Source: a virus. Taken from it: a stretch of 64,000 nucleotides of DNA. Numbering within the stretch: position 1 is the first letter of the stretch; every line of letters starts with the position of its first letter. Under the pieces are notes generated by a model. That model did no database searches, had not been told where the DNA came from, and worked only from the letters and a program-made list of their open reading frames with translations. Location: positions 1 to 64,000 of IMG/VR virus record IMGVR_UViG_3300027917_000032; one strand, given 5' to 3'. Shown here piece by piece: positions 46,058 through 55,185 of this stretch. The position numbers were made by a program, and so were the translations under genes.

Positions 46058-46485
46058 TATCCACACTATCAGGGGTTTTCGACGCGGCAGATAGGATAAA
46101 AACTACCACCTTTGCGGGGTTCATCCACTCGCCATCCTACCTAATCTGAGGGGAAGGATAGAAATGACCATCACAGAAATCCCGTATTTTCTAGGCCGAA
46201 TGCGCGCACGACGCGGCAGATAGGATGAAAATGAGTGGATGGCGCAGAAAACTCTCCCTACAGATATTTTCTTTCTTCTTGTCTCTACAGACCTTTTTTT
46301 ATTCTCTATCCACTCAATTCTATCCACTGGTGTTATCCGACTACTAGGAGAAAACCATCATAGCTAGTGTTTTGACGTTTTGACGCGGCGGCGTTTCGAG
46401 TGGATGAACCCCTCAGACTAGGTAGGATAAAATGCCGTTTGAGTGGATGAAACCCCTGAAAGTAGTAGTTTCCATCCTACGCGGT
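46058..46485. other. Candidate replication origin: repeat-rich non-coding region
   Basis: No gene lies in 45976-46546. GAGTGGATG(A) occurs at 46233, 46398 and 46441 and, reversed, at 46121 and 46308, with imperfect copies at 46059 and 46321. GACGCGGCAGATAGGAT occurs at 46081 and 46210. CCCCTCAGAYTAGGTAGGAT occurs at 46409-46428 and reversed at 46134-46153. A T-rich tract spans 46266-46306. Iterons plus an AT-rich stretch between replication genes fit an origin. Confidence 0.65.
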
Positions 46486-46546
46486 GTCGCGTACTTAAAC
46501 CTGGGGGGTTTTCACTTTTTTCAAAATCGCGTGCAACAAATCACGC

Positions 46547-46574
46547 AAACGTAGCTACCATAGACTGTGGAGGA
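46547..46574 (+). promoter_or_regulatory. 28-bp divergent control element, right copy
   Basis: AAACGTAGCTACCATA, then GACTGTGGAGGA, in plus orientation, leading into the primase-helicase gene. It is an inverted copy of 45948-45975. No good -35 box is found at the usual distance, so it may need a phage factor. Confidence 0.75.
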
Positions 46575-46603
46575 TGACGATAGCCTCAAGCTGGAGATAC
46601 TTG

Positions 46604-49351
46604 ATGACGAAGATTCTGGATGCTTTTGGGAATTTCTTTCGGGCAGTGGTGTTGCCAAAACACAACAACCCCGATTTCTTTTGCCGCTGGTTGGACAACT
46701 CACCAGATTTGGAAACCCAACTTCTTGTTGCTCCGGGTAAAGGCTACCCTGTTGAGGGCTACCGTAATGTGTGGACAGACGGAGAACAGGAATGGTTTAA
46801 CATACGGTATCCCAAGAACGCTATGGGTGAGCCCTACTGGCGCGACCGCGAGCTTAACTTCGACCTGGGTGAGCATTGGCTTGGCATTGGTACGACGTGG
46901 TGGGATTGGACAAAGCGTGAGTCCGTCGCGTGCGCCTTCGACTTTGATGAAGTCACGTCACACGCGCCCGGCGTTGGTGTATCTGACGATGAACTAGACA
47001 AGGTGAAGACCCGCGCCTGCGAGCTTGACTACGTTGAAGTCTTGAAATCAACGGGTGGCGGCGGCCTTCACATTTATATCTGGTTTGATGAAAATGACCG
47101 GCCCCGCACGGAGAATCATACAGAGCACGCTGCCATCGCCCGCGCCATGCTCGGCAAGCTCAGTACCGACGCAGCGTTCGACTTCGGCAGTCACTTGGAC
47201 GTGTGCGGCGGGAATATGTGGGTGGCCCACCAGAAAATGTTTGGCACAGATGGGTTTGAATGTGTCAAAAAGGCCACACGGCTGTTGACAAATAAAGACA
47301 TCCCGCCGAATTGGCGGGACCATCTTGAAGTAATCGGCGGAAAATCCACAAAAGTGCGCGTTGTTGGCGTCACCGATAGCGGCGAAGAGATTGACGAACA
47401 AGACCCACTGGCCGAATTGACAACTGCTCACCCCAAGGTTCCGCTGGATGAAACACATAAGAAAATCATCGCAGACTTGGAAATGACAGGCGCATCCTGC
47501 CTCTGGGTGCCCGATCACAATTTGGTACAGACACACACTTGCGCTTTGAAAACTGTGGCCGAACAGTGGGCCGATCAAGGCCACGCCATGCGTGGCTTCT
47601 TCAACACGCTGTCGCCGGGAACCGATTTGGGAAAACCCAACTGCTTTATGATCCCGAAACGGGACGGGGCTTTCATGGTTTTTCGGTTCGGTAAAGGTAC
47701 GTTGGAGCATGGGCTTTGGAAACAGGATCGGCAGGGGTGGACGTGGTGTAGTTACAACAAAGCTCCCGACCTCTATGAAGCGGCTATTGCTCTTGGTGGT
47801 GCAGAGTTAGAAGGCAACAAGGGGTTCCACTTTGGCTCACTTGTAAATGCCGGGCAAGTCGTTAAAGCTATCGGCTCTAAGCTCTCGCTCCCTGCTGGGA
47901 ATGATTACGACCAGCGAACTGCAATCCTCCGTAGGAATAATGACGGCAGGCTCGTGGTAGAGATTGACCGTTGGGAAGGTGATACCGGCTTCGACAACTG
48001 GAACGGGCAGAAGAAGAACAAATGGATTAAGGTGTTCAATATCTGTGTGGACACTACGGAAGCCGACGATGACTACAGCCGCTATGATACTCTCGTTCGC
48101 TCCTGTCGCTCCCCTTCAGACGCCGACGCCGGTTGGCGGATTCGTGTCAACGGAGGGAGTTGGATCAAACACCCGCGAGAGAATGTGACCAGCGTTCTCA
48201 GTTTGGTCAAACCGCCCGACGTGCAAACAAACAACATCCTGGGCACAGCGATTATGAATCAGTGGATCATGGTCTGCAAGCCTTTTCACGAAGAGCACCC
48301 TGGCGGTCGTCAATGGAATCTTGGGGCTCCTCAGTTTATCTACCAACCCGCAGTAATCGAGGATGAGGAGAAACCGCAGCACCCGCACTGGGATCGTGTC
48401 ATGGCCCACTGCGGGGAGGAACTAACACCGATCATTCGGAAATCCTCGTGGTGTCGCCACTGGGGTATTTTCAATGGCTGCGACTATCTTACTGCTTGGA
48501 TTTCATGCTTGCTGCGGGAGCCATTTGAGCCGCTCCCATACCTCTTCATGTACGGCCCACAAAACTCGGGTAAGTCAATCTTCCATGAGGCAATCAGTTT
48601 ACTTATTACTGGTGGCGTGGTTAAAGCCGACCGTGCTTTGACCAATGCCAGCGACTTTAATGGTGAACTTGCAAATGCAGTCTTGGGGGTAGTTGATGAA
48701 GTAGATATTGCGAAGGCTGGCCCCGCCGTCTACAACAAAATCAAAGAATGGACGACGAGCCAGTATATTAGCATCCACGCTAAGTATCAACAAGTCTACC
48801 AACAGCGGAATTGCTTGCACTTTGTTCAAACCGCAAATTTCCGTAATAGTTGCCCAATCTTTCCAGGGGACACGCGGATAACGGCGATGTATGTTGGGCC
48901 TTTGTTGGAGGAGATACCTAAGCCTCGCCTCACTCAATTGCTAGAGGCAGAAGCCCCGAACTTCATGGCGACCTTGTTGGGCATGTCACTTCCGACTTCG
49001 GAGACACGCCTACGCCTGCCTATTCTCGACACAGTTGGTAAGGAACAAGCGGCGGAAGGGAACAGGGATTCCTTGGAGGAATTTATCGCGGACTCGTGTT
49101 ACGAAGTGCCGGGCTGCAAAGTGCCTCTCAAGACATTCTATGAAACATTCAACGATACGTTGTCTGCTTTCGAGTCGGCACGTTGGACAAAGACACGGGT
49201 ACGGCGCTCGCTGCCCGATAATTTTCCTGTTGGTAAGAGCACGGGAGGTCAGTTGTATGTTGGCAACATCAGTTTAATCGAGAAAGAGATTGATCCCAAG
49301 GCTCCTCGGTATGTTGCCAGTGGCTCTTATTTGAAACTGGAAGAGGAGTGA
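46604..49351 (+). CDS. Primase-helicase: AEP primase plus D5/SF3 helicase, 915 aa
   Basis: The N terminus has primase motifs: CAFDFDEVTSH (Asp113, Asp115) and KSTGGGGLHIYIW (His156). The C terminus has an SF3-type ATPase: MYGPQNSGKSIFHEA (Walker A, about 651-658), LGVVDEVDIAK (Walker B) and LHFVQTANFRNS (sensor). The ATG at 46604 has GGAG 7 bases upstream; an upstream ATG at 46574 touches a GGAGG and is unlikely. It would initiate replication at the adjacent repeats. Confidence 0.92.
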   Translation: MTKILDAFGNFFRAVVLPKHNNPDFFCRWLDNSPDLETQLLVAPGKGYPVEGYRNVWTDGEQEWFNIRYPKNAMGEPYWRDRELNFDLGEHWLGIGTTWWDWTKRESVACAFDFDEVTSHAPGVGVSDDELDKVKTRACELDYVEVLKSTGGGGLHIYIWFDENDRPRTENHTEHAAIARAMLGKLSTDAAFDFGSHLDVCGGNMWVAHQKMFGTDGFECVKKATRLLTNKDIPPNWRDHLEVIGGKSTKVRVVGVTDSGEEIDEQDPLAELTTAHPKVPLDETHKKIIADLEMTGASCLWVPDHNLVQTHTCALKTVAEQWADQGHAMRGFFNTLSPGTDLGKPNCFMIPKRDGAFMVFRFGKGTLEHGLWKQDRQGWTWCSYNKAPDLYEAAIALGGAELEGNKGFHFGSLVNAGQVVKAIGSKLSLPAGNDYDQRTAILRRNNDGRLVVEIDRWEGDTGFDNWNGQKKNKWIKVFNICVDTTEADDDYSRYDTLVRSCRSPSDADAGWRIRVNGGSWIKHPRENVTSVLSLVKPPDVQTNNILGTAIMNQWIMVCKPFHEEHPGGRQWNLGAPQFIYQPAVIEDEEKPQHPHWDRVMAHCGEELTPIIRKSSWCRHWGIFNGCDYLTAWISCLLREPFEPLPYLFMYGPQNSGKSIFHEAISLLITGGVVKADRALTNASDFNGELANAVLGVVDEVDIAKAGPAVYNKIKEWTTSQYISIHAKYQQVYQQRNCLHFVQTANFRNSCPIFPGDTRITAMYVGPLLEEIPKPRLTQLLEAEAPNFMATLLGMSLPTSETRLRLPILDTVGKEQAAEGNRDSLEEFIADSCYEVPGCKVPLKTFYETFNDTLSAFESARWTKTRVRRSLPDNFPVGKSTGGQLYVGNISLIEKEIDPKAPRYVASGSYLKLEEE

Positions 49352-49354
49352 CCC

Positions 49355-49531
49355 ATGTACCGGATTATGATTTGCCAAAGCGTATGTGCTAGTGGCTCGG
49401 TAATCATCGCTCGAACGCTGGCAACATTATACGAAAATGAAGTTCCTGATGATATTGAAACAATCGTTGAGGAACTTGGCGGCGACTACTACGACATTCA
49501 AAACGAGGAGGATGACGATGGCGAAAATTGA
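49355..49531 (+). CDS. Hypothetical acidic protein, 58 aa
   Basis: It starts 3 bases after the primase stop, with GAGGAG inside the primase end as Shine-Dalgarno. The C terminus is very acidic (QNEEDDDGEN). Its end overlaps the next ATG. Function unknown. Confidence 0.6.
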   Translation: MYRIMICQSVCASGSVIIARTLATLYENEVPDDIETIVEELGGDYYDIQNEEDDDGEN

Positions 49532-50282
49532 CTACAGCGTGGGGGATATTAACAGCACAAAGAAGGGTTCAGGTGCCCGAGCCAACAGTGGTAAGATTTC
49601 CTTTGCCGTGACCCCACTCCCGTTGCTGGCGGGCTGCGCCCGCGTTTGGATGAGTGGCCTGCTCAAGTACGCACCGTGGAATTGGGCCAAGGGAATGAAG
49701 TGGAGTGTACCCTTTGACTGCCTCTGTCGTCACCTGTTCAAGTGGTGGTATCTGGGAGAAGATATTGACCCCGAATCCGGTGAGCATCACCTTGACCTTG
49801 TGTTCTGCAACCTCTTCATGCTCAAGCACTACACTAAGACCTTTACAGAGGGCGACGACCGCCCGCCTGAGTACGCCGATTTCGGCCCGTGGTTGGATGA
49901 CTTCAACACGCCTTTTGATGAGGCGGGGTTCTTGGAGCGGAACCCGGATATTGCCCGCATGATTGAAGAACGCAAGGCTCAGGAAGAAGTGGAAGCAGCG
50001 GAAGCAGCGGAAGCAGCGGAAGCAGCGGAAGCAGCGGAAGCAGCGGAAGGTGTCACCTGGCACGAAGGAGCAAAAGACTCCGCCGTGCGCAAGCACTACG
50101 GGATCATTTACCGTGCGGAGTCAAGAAAGAAGATAGCCGCTGGGGAGAAAAAGTTCACGCAAGACGAGATTACGGCCATGTGGGCCGCAGCCCGTGAGCG
50201 CGCCCTTGCCGAGGCGACGCAAAAGGATAGTTGCTCTTGTCCCGACAATGTTGATTGCCGTGGTTGTCGAGGAGGTTTCTAA
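49518..50282 (+). CDS. dATP/dGTP diphosphohydrolase-like protein (DUF5664), 254 aa
   Basis: The core LAGCARVWMSGLLKYAPWNW, followed by KGMKWSVPFDCLCRHLFKWW and GEDIDPESGEHHLDLVFCNL, matches the N-terminal domain of phage dATP/dGTP diphosphohydrolases, with E-x-x-D/H-L-D metal ligands. An EAA repeat splits it from a C-terminal region ending in CSCPDNVDCRGC. In diaminopurine phages a related enzyme trims dGTP pools, but no purZ is in this window. The ATG at 49518 has GAGGAG 7 bases before it. Confidence 0.82.
   Translation: MAKIDYSVGDINSTKKGSGARANSGKISFAVTPLPLLAGCARVWMSGLLKYAPWNWAKGMKWSVPFDCLCRHLFKWWYLGEDIDPESGEHHLDLVFCNLFMLKHYTKTFTEGDDRPPEYADFGPWLDDFNTPFDEAGFLERNPDIARMIEERKAQEEVEAAEAAEAAEAAEAAEAAEGVTWHEGAKDSAVRKHYGIIYRAESRKKIAAGEKKFTQDEITAMWAAARERALAEATQKDSCSCPDNVDCRGCRGGF
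49992..50045 (+). repeat. Nonanucleotide tandem repeat GAAGCAGCG, six copies
   Basis: Six perfect copies in frame encode (Glu-Ala-Ala)6, an alanine/glutamate helical linker in the diphosphohydrolase-like protein. Perfect repetition implies recent slippage. Confidence 0.9.
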
Positions 50283-50902
50283 TGCCAAAAGCACCCAGTA
50301 GCCTCATTCCGATGAACGGGCACATGCTCGTCTCTGTAGACGTAGAAACAACGGGCCGACTCGCAGGCTGGCATGAAATTATCCAGATTGCAGTCGTCCC
50401 GCTGACAAGTGATATTGAACCCGTGCCCGACCGAAACCCGTTCTACATGAACATAGCGCCGCAATATCCAGAGCGGCACGAGAATCTTGCTCAGACAGTT
50501 CATGGACTAGACCTTGAAGAGTTACGAACCACCTGCCCTGATGCTTGGAAAGTGGCCGATTTGTTTGATGAATGGGTGCAGTCGTTTGACTTACCATTTA
50601 ACAAGCGGCTTATTCCTTTAGCACATAATTGGGGATTTGAACGCGGCTTCTTGCAGCATTGGCTTGGGCTTGATTCCTTTGATGCGCTGTTTATGTCGCT
50701 GGCGCGGGACACCATGTTGTTTGCATTAAGCATTAACGATGCGGCAGCTTATCACGGGCTGGATATTCCATTTCCGTATGTTGGCTTGAAAGCCGTTGCA
50801 AAGAAATACGGGATCGTAAATCCCAACCCTCACGACGCACTTTCCGACGCATTAACGGGAGCCAAGCTATACAAAGCTATGCTGACTTCCTTCGGTCACT
50901 AA
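50282..50902 (+). CDS. DnaQ-like 3'-5' exonuclease (DEDD fold), 206 aa
   Basis: Motif Exo I: LVSVDVETTG (Asp20, Glu22). Exo II: LAHNWGFERGF. Exo III: PHDALSDALTGAKL (His then Asp). Such proteins proofread or degrade DNA or RNA. GAGGAGG lies before the ATG. It is the last rightward gene, followed by a terminator at 50938. Confidence 0.9.
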   Translation: MPKAPSSLIPMNGHMLVSVDVETTGRLAGWHEIIQIAVVPLTSDIEPVPDRNPFYMNIAPQYPERHENLAQTVHGLDLEELRTTCPDAWKVADLFDEWVQSFDLPFNKRLIPLAHNWGFERGFLQHWLGLDSFDALFMSLARDTMLFALSINDAAAYHGLDIPFPYVGLKAVAKKYGIVNPNPHDALSDALTGAKLYKAMLTSFGH

Positions 50903-51039
50903 CGCGGAAACCCCTCAGCCTTTCGATCCTTACGCTTCCCTGGTCGCGGCTTGACCGCGATCAGGGTTTTTGTTTCTTCCGGGATCGGCACATTCTTCGT
51001 CGTTCGGTTGCCTGAGTTCTTACCGGCGCAACACCCCAT
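50899..51039 (-). CDS. Small basic protein, 46 aa
   Basis: AGGAG 6 bases before the ATG. Basic (KPRPGKRKDRK). It converges on the exonuclease gene and overlaps its last 4 bases. The rightward terminator hairpin lies inside this coding region. Function unknown. Confidence 0.6.
   Translation of the reverse strand: MGCCAGKNSGNRTTKNVPIPEETKTLIAVKPRPGKRKDRKAEGFPR
50938..50971 (+). terminator. Intrinsic terminator of the rightward replication unit
   Basis: CCCTGGTCGCGG pairs with CCGCGATCAGGG (one G-U), loop CTTGA, then TTTTT. It is 36 bases after the exonuclease stop, inside the small leftward gene 50899-51039. Confidence 0.88.
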
Positions 51040-51113
51040 GTGAGTCTCCTCTGTATTGTAGCAGGCGCAGCAAGCCTATCGCACAACGTACTCGACACGC
51101 CCGCCTGCTTTAA

Positions 51114-51863
51114 TTACCAGAAGTCCCTCGGACAGTGCTCTGTCTCCATCCGAATCTTGTTCATCAAGGCCGCGCCTTCGGCACGCACCTTACAGCCGCA
51201 GCCTTTACATCGCTGACTTTTCTTATCGTACCAATTACACTGGGAGCAGTAGGTAGCATGTAAATGGTTTACTTCCGTGTCGGTTCGGATTGGCCGCCCC
51301 GCCTTGATCCAATTCTTCACAGCTTGCCAGTAGGAAACCGCGAGCTTTTTCACGGCGGGAAAATCAGGAATATCCTCTGGGTTTGTTGACGCACCAACTT
51401 GAGTCAATGCGCCTTTACAATGCTCACACTCCTTCGGCAGCACCGCTTTCTTCACTATACTACAGTAGGCGTTTACCTGTAACTGCCCATCTGGCTTGCG
51501 GTCATTGTTGAAAGCCCGAAACGGGCACGGATACCAAGCCGAGTCAAATGTCCAGGCATCATCTTCACGTCTCGCGTAGCCTCGGGGACAAATGGGAGGG
51601 GCGGCGTCAGTAGGCGTGTACCTCACTTCACCATCCTCACCATACATGGGCTGGGGGTAGATGGCATTAGCGGGAGCTTGTAATTTACATGGTTGATGAC
51701 TCAGCAGAACTTGTCGAAGCGTGCAGCGGGAGCATGATTCCTCCTCAACTTCCTTTCCATAGGTTTCGGCCCCGCCGTGGGCGCAACGATATAGCTCCCG
51801 CCGCTCGCCCGATTGCTCCTTGCGAATCACTCTCCGTCGTTTCTGGCACGGTATGTATTTCAT
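51114..51863 (-). CDS. Cys-rich protein, 249 aa
   Basis: At least 16 Cys, many as CxxC. The C terminus YCSQCNWYDKKSQRCKGCGC, ending CPRDFW, matches the end of the next gene upstream (YCHRCKFYDAVSKFCVSCGC, ending CPLELW), so both share a metal-binding module. The ATG at 51863 has GGAG 8 bases upstream. Bases 51040-51113 hold no gene. Function unknown; last gene of the tail operon. Confidence 0.65.
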   Translation of the reverse strand: MKYIPCQKRRRVIRKEQSGERRELYRCAHGGAETYGKEVEEESCSRCTLRQVLLSHQPCKLQAPANAIYPQPMYGEDGEVRYTPTDAAPPICPRGYARREDDAWTFDSAWYPCPFRAFNNDRKPDGQLQVNAYCSIVKKAVLPKECEHCKGALTQVGASTNPEDIPDFPAVKKLAVSYWQAVKNWIKAGRPIRTDTEVNHLHATYCSQCNWYDKKSQRCKGCGCKVRAEGAALMNKIRMETEHCPRDFW

Positions 51864-52243
51864 TACCATAGCTCCAGCGGGCAGGTGAAGGCAGTGTACT
51901 TGACGTACTCATCAATTGGTGTGAAGTTAGAGCACCCGCAGGATACACAGAACTTGCTCACAGCGTCGTAGAACTTGCAACGGTGGCAGTAAGTCTCCAG
52001 TATCTCAGCCCGCTCATCTTCAGAGCGTTGTTCCAACTCTGCACGGTCATACACGTCACCCATGACAGCGACGAATTGCTCATCTTCTGCGTCGGGCTCG
52101 GCACGAAGCTGACACTCCATGCAGATTGCTTTACTCACCGGCTCGCAGTGATGGATACATCGGTAGTCACCGCAAGACGATACATGAACACGCATAGCAG
52201 TCTCAAATATCGTCCGCTGGTTTTTGCAGACTCGTTCTCTCAT
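51863..52243 (-). CDS. Cys-rich protein, 126 aa, sharing a module with its neighbour
   Basis: N-terminal Cys/His pairs (SSCGDYRCIHHCE), acidic middle, and a C-terminal YCxxCxxYDxxSxxCxxCGC...CPxxxW module shared with the 249-aa protein. The N terminus may form a second metal site. GGGAG precedes the ATG. Function unknown, possibly virion-associated because of its location. Confidence 0.65.
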   Translation of the reverse strand: MRERVCKNQRTIFETAMRVHVSSCGDYRCIHHCEPVSKAICMECQLRAEPDAEDEQFVAVMGDVYDRAELEQRSEDERAEILETYCHRCKFYDAVSKFCVSCGCSNFTPIDEYVKYTAFTCPLELW

Positions 52244-52260
52244 CTCTCTCCCTCTCTCGG

Positions 52261-55185
52261 TTAATCTGCCGATTTCGGCTCATAGATTTCATTCTGGTTT
52301 GGCGCGTTCGGGTCGCCCGGCAGTTCCTCGCACTCGTCGGGGTACTCAGGGTCGGCAATCGCTTTTGGCGCTCGCACCATCCACGGGGCCGACTGGTTGC
52401 AGAAGTATCCGCAGTTCTCGGTCAAGTCCTTAATCTCCGCGAGCTTTTGCTGATAGAACAGCCACGCTCCGAAGGCCGCGCCAAACGTGTGGCAAAAGGA
52501 ACTCAGTGTAGACGTACAAGGCGTGCCACCGTCGTTACACCAGCAAGGGCCACCGACGCAACCGCCCAGGATGTTCCCAGACGTTACGCCGGGTGGAACG
52601 GGTGTCACGTACCAGACCTTCACTTCGTACACACAACCGTCGCCGTACTGCGGCTCACCGCACGCCGTTCGCCTCTTCTTCTTGTCCGAGTCGTTGCCTG
52701 CGGCGGGCACATCCTTATTCAAGGTATTGTCCATCGCCATCCGGCGCGCTTGCTTCGCAATTTCCAACGCTTGAAATTCCGGCTCCTCTTCTTCAGTGTC
52801 CGCAAAGTCCGAGATTTGACAAAAGACTGTGGGCGCAGAATCGTCCAAGTCAGACGGGTGGCGGTCGCCACTCGTCAGTACAACAAAGTTCTCGTCTGTT
52901 GTGTCGCCACCGCTCAGGATATGGTCAGCCGGTGGTGTGACATTGAAATCATAGCCAGGGTCAGCCGCCGCCGCTTCACCGGGGAGGGGCCACTGAGCCG
53001 TTGCAGATTTATTGGCAGGCCACGCCCAGTAGTAAGGCTCATTCGTGCCCGCGCGAATTGGTGTCCATGCCTGAAAGTTGATGGTATTGTTCTCGTTATT
53101 GAACTCGGCCTTGGTGATAATACACTTTACTTGGGACGCCGAAAACTGCGGCAAGTCAAGAGTTATCGCATCAAACAAATCCAGGTCAAGATGCTTGATA
53201 GTTGTTGTGAAACTTACTTGCTTCCATGTGTGCGAATCCCTAATCAGCCAGAAGGTAGCCGACTTCAGAATGGTGTCAAAGGTGTTTTGAGTGAAGTAAT
53301 CACGCGCAACTTCCTGCACGCCATACTTGGGTACATTGTTTTTCAGAACAATCGTCCGCTCGACGTCATCATCACTCTCGACCCCCGCCTCACCATTCTG
53401 CCATTTTATAACGTGCTTTGTAGCAATATCCTCAGTCGTTGTATGGGTGACGTTAAACGTACCCACAAGAATATCGCTACCTGTAAGCGTCCGCACGGAC
53501 GTAGGCTCCTCAGACAAATACTTAATGTAGATGACGCCATTACGAACATAGACAGCACACCGCGTCTGGTACGCAATATCCTGGATCAGTTGCAGCACAT
53601 TCCGCCGCTCCTTTACCCAGAAGTTCGTCGGGTAGTTTGTCATCTTCGCTTGTACGGCTGTGAACGAGGTTGTGTCCACCGTAAGACTGGTATACTTCTC
53701 CACGAGCCATTCGATCACGTCTACGGGATTCGGCCCAACGTCCGATGTGAATGAAACGTAGAGTTGATCTTCCCAGTCAGAGTCGTATAGGCTGAGCTTC
53801 TTTTCTAACCCAATCTCGACTACGGTATACCCATCGTAATCCGTTTCGTATACTGTGTAATAGGACGACGGCACTTCTAGCAAAAGACTTCGGCCCGTTG
53901 GCTGCCGTTTGTATGCCGCCACGTTGTTGATCGTTCCGGGTATCAAGCTAACGATGTAGAGAATTTCGGCCTTCTCCTCAAGGAATACGTCAGTCCCAGG
54001 AGGAATCCAGAAGAAGCCCGCCGCTTCCATCTCATCAAAGGCTTTTTGCGACGCCGTAGGGCCACCCTCGTAAACTTGCCGAAATGTAGGACTAGCCGGA
54101 TCGCAGTCATCTTCATAGTTATTAACGTCGAAATACCAAGCAGTGCCGGTTCCACTCTCAGTCCACCCAGACGTCCACGACGTCGGCTCTAATCCAATTG
54201 ATCTGTCCGGGATTTCCTTACACGGCTGCCGTTCCCAATCTGCGAACTCAGGGTGGACACGTTGCGTTACCTTGAAGGTGTTGCCGCTAAAGGTGCCAGT
54301 AAATTTGGCCCCGTTAATGTTCAGCGTGACATTCGTATTTTGCGGGAAGTCTTCACCGCCGCGAATATTCAGCGTCTTGTGTTCATACGACTGTTGTTGC
54401 TCCAACAGGTACACCAAGTTGCAAATAGTCTCGTATCTATTTTGCACGCACTCTAAATCAGGGCCATACGATTGCTGCGTCGTTGAGTCATAGTTTCCAG
54501 CCCCATCGGTAGATAGTGTAGTTTCTTCACCGGTTGAGACACTTGGACACTGAATGTAACGTGCTTGACAGATTCGCTCGGTTAGTGTAAAGTCCGACAC
54601 ACCTTCCCCGTGTGTTAAGATACCACGCTGCGGAGCCCGCACTTGAACCGCTCCCATATTGCAGACTTCACCAAACACCAGCGGCCAAACCTTACCCCTG
54701 GCTTCTTCGGGTATGCTGTCAAAGTCCCCTTCCTCCATCGAGAACGCTACTTCATTATCTTCCCGCTTTGTGAGCACATCAAAGGTTAAAGTACGCTCAC
54801 CCTCACTCCACGCAATCGGAGATGTAATCTCGCCTTTGAAGAGGAGAAATTTATGTGCTACAGTAAGACCTTGGAATCCTTGGTAAACCCAAACAGGTCG
54901 TTTGTGAATGTCGTGCTGATCGAGCAACGCCTTCAACTCACCGTCAATATCATCTAGTGTCAGCGAAATAGATTGCGAATCACTAGTACCCGTTACCATT
55001 GTTGCCATGTCAAAGTTACCCACCTGAATGATAGTGGGATACGGGTAGTCCAAGCCCGAGAGTTTTTGGTCGGAGTAGAGTATCTTTTCACCGCCGTCAA
55101 CCCATTGAACTTCAACAATCAACAACGGCTCAGAGCCGTGCTTCTGTTGCAAATTGCTCAAAATGCCTGCCGGTACATCCCGCAT
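52261..55185 (-). CDS. Tail hub / tip protein, 974 aa
   Basis: The N-terminal part (WSEGERTLTFDVLTKRED, then RGKVWPLVFGEVCN) matches the central hub proteins of long-tailed phages. A region of baseplate-hub type (VQDIAYQTRCAVYVRNGVIYI-like spacing) lies in the middle. The C terminus is Cys-rich (CVGGPCWCNDGGTPC) with a Pro/Asn-rich tail. It forms the tail tip and probably starts host attachment or DNA ejection. It follows the distal-tail-like gene. Confidence 0.75.
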   Translation of the reverse strand: MRDVPAGILSNLQQKHGSEPLLIVEVQWVDGGEKILYSDQKLSGLDYPYPTIIQVGNFDMATMVTGTSDSQSISLTLDDIDGELKALLDQHDIHKRPVWVYQGFQGLTVAHKFLLFKGEITSPIAWSEGERTLTFDVLTKREDNEVAFSMEEGDFDSIPEEARGKVWPLVFGEVCNMGAVQVRAPQRGILTHGEGVSDFTLTERICQARYIQCPSVSTGEETTLSTDGAGNYDSTTQQSYGPDLECVQNRYETICNLVYLLEQQQSYEHKTLNIRGGEDFPQNTNVTLNINGAKFTGTFSGNTFKVTQRVHPEFADWERQPCKEIPDRSIGLEPTSWTSGWTESGTGTAWYFDVNNYEDDCDPASPTFRQVYEGGPTASQKAFDEMEAAGFFWIPPGTDVFLEEKAEILYIVSLIPGTINNVAAYKRQPTGRSLLLEVPSSYYTVYETDYDGYTVVEIGLEKKLSLYDSDWEDQLYVSFTSDVGPNPVDVIEWLVEKYTSLTVDTTSFTAVQAKMTNYPTNFWVKERRNVLQLIQDIAYQTRCAVYVRNGVIYIKYLSEEPTSVRTLTGSDILVGTFNVTHTTTEDIATKHVIKWQNGEAGVESDDDVERTIVLKNNVPKYGVQEVARDYFTQNTFDTILKSATFWLIRDSHTWKQVSFTTTIKHLDLDLFDAITLDLPQFSASQVKCIITKAEFNNENNTINFQAWTPIRAGTNEPYYWAWPANKSATAQWPLPGEAAAADPGYDFNVTPPADHILSGGDTTDENFVVLTSGDRHPSDLDDSAPTVFCQISDFADTEEEEPEFQALEIAKQARRMAMDNTLNKDVPAAGNDSDKKKRRTACGEPQYGDGCVYEVKVWYVTPVPPGVTSGNILGGCVGGPCWCNDGGTPCTSTLSSFCHTFGAAFGAWLFYQQKLAEIKDLTENCGYFCNQSAPWMVRAPKAIADPEYPDECEELPGDPNAPNQNEIYEPKSAD

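Noticed and set aside
46058-46485. Repeats considered as a CRISPR array
   Set aside because: Repeats are of several kinds, in both orientations and unevenly spaced; there are no uniform spacers and no cas genes.
52447-53754. A 435-codon plus-strand frame opposite the tail hub gene
   Set aside because: Arg/Cys-rich composition and complete overlap with the hub gene mark it as an antisense artefact.
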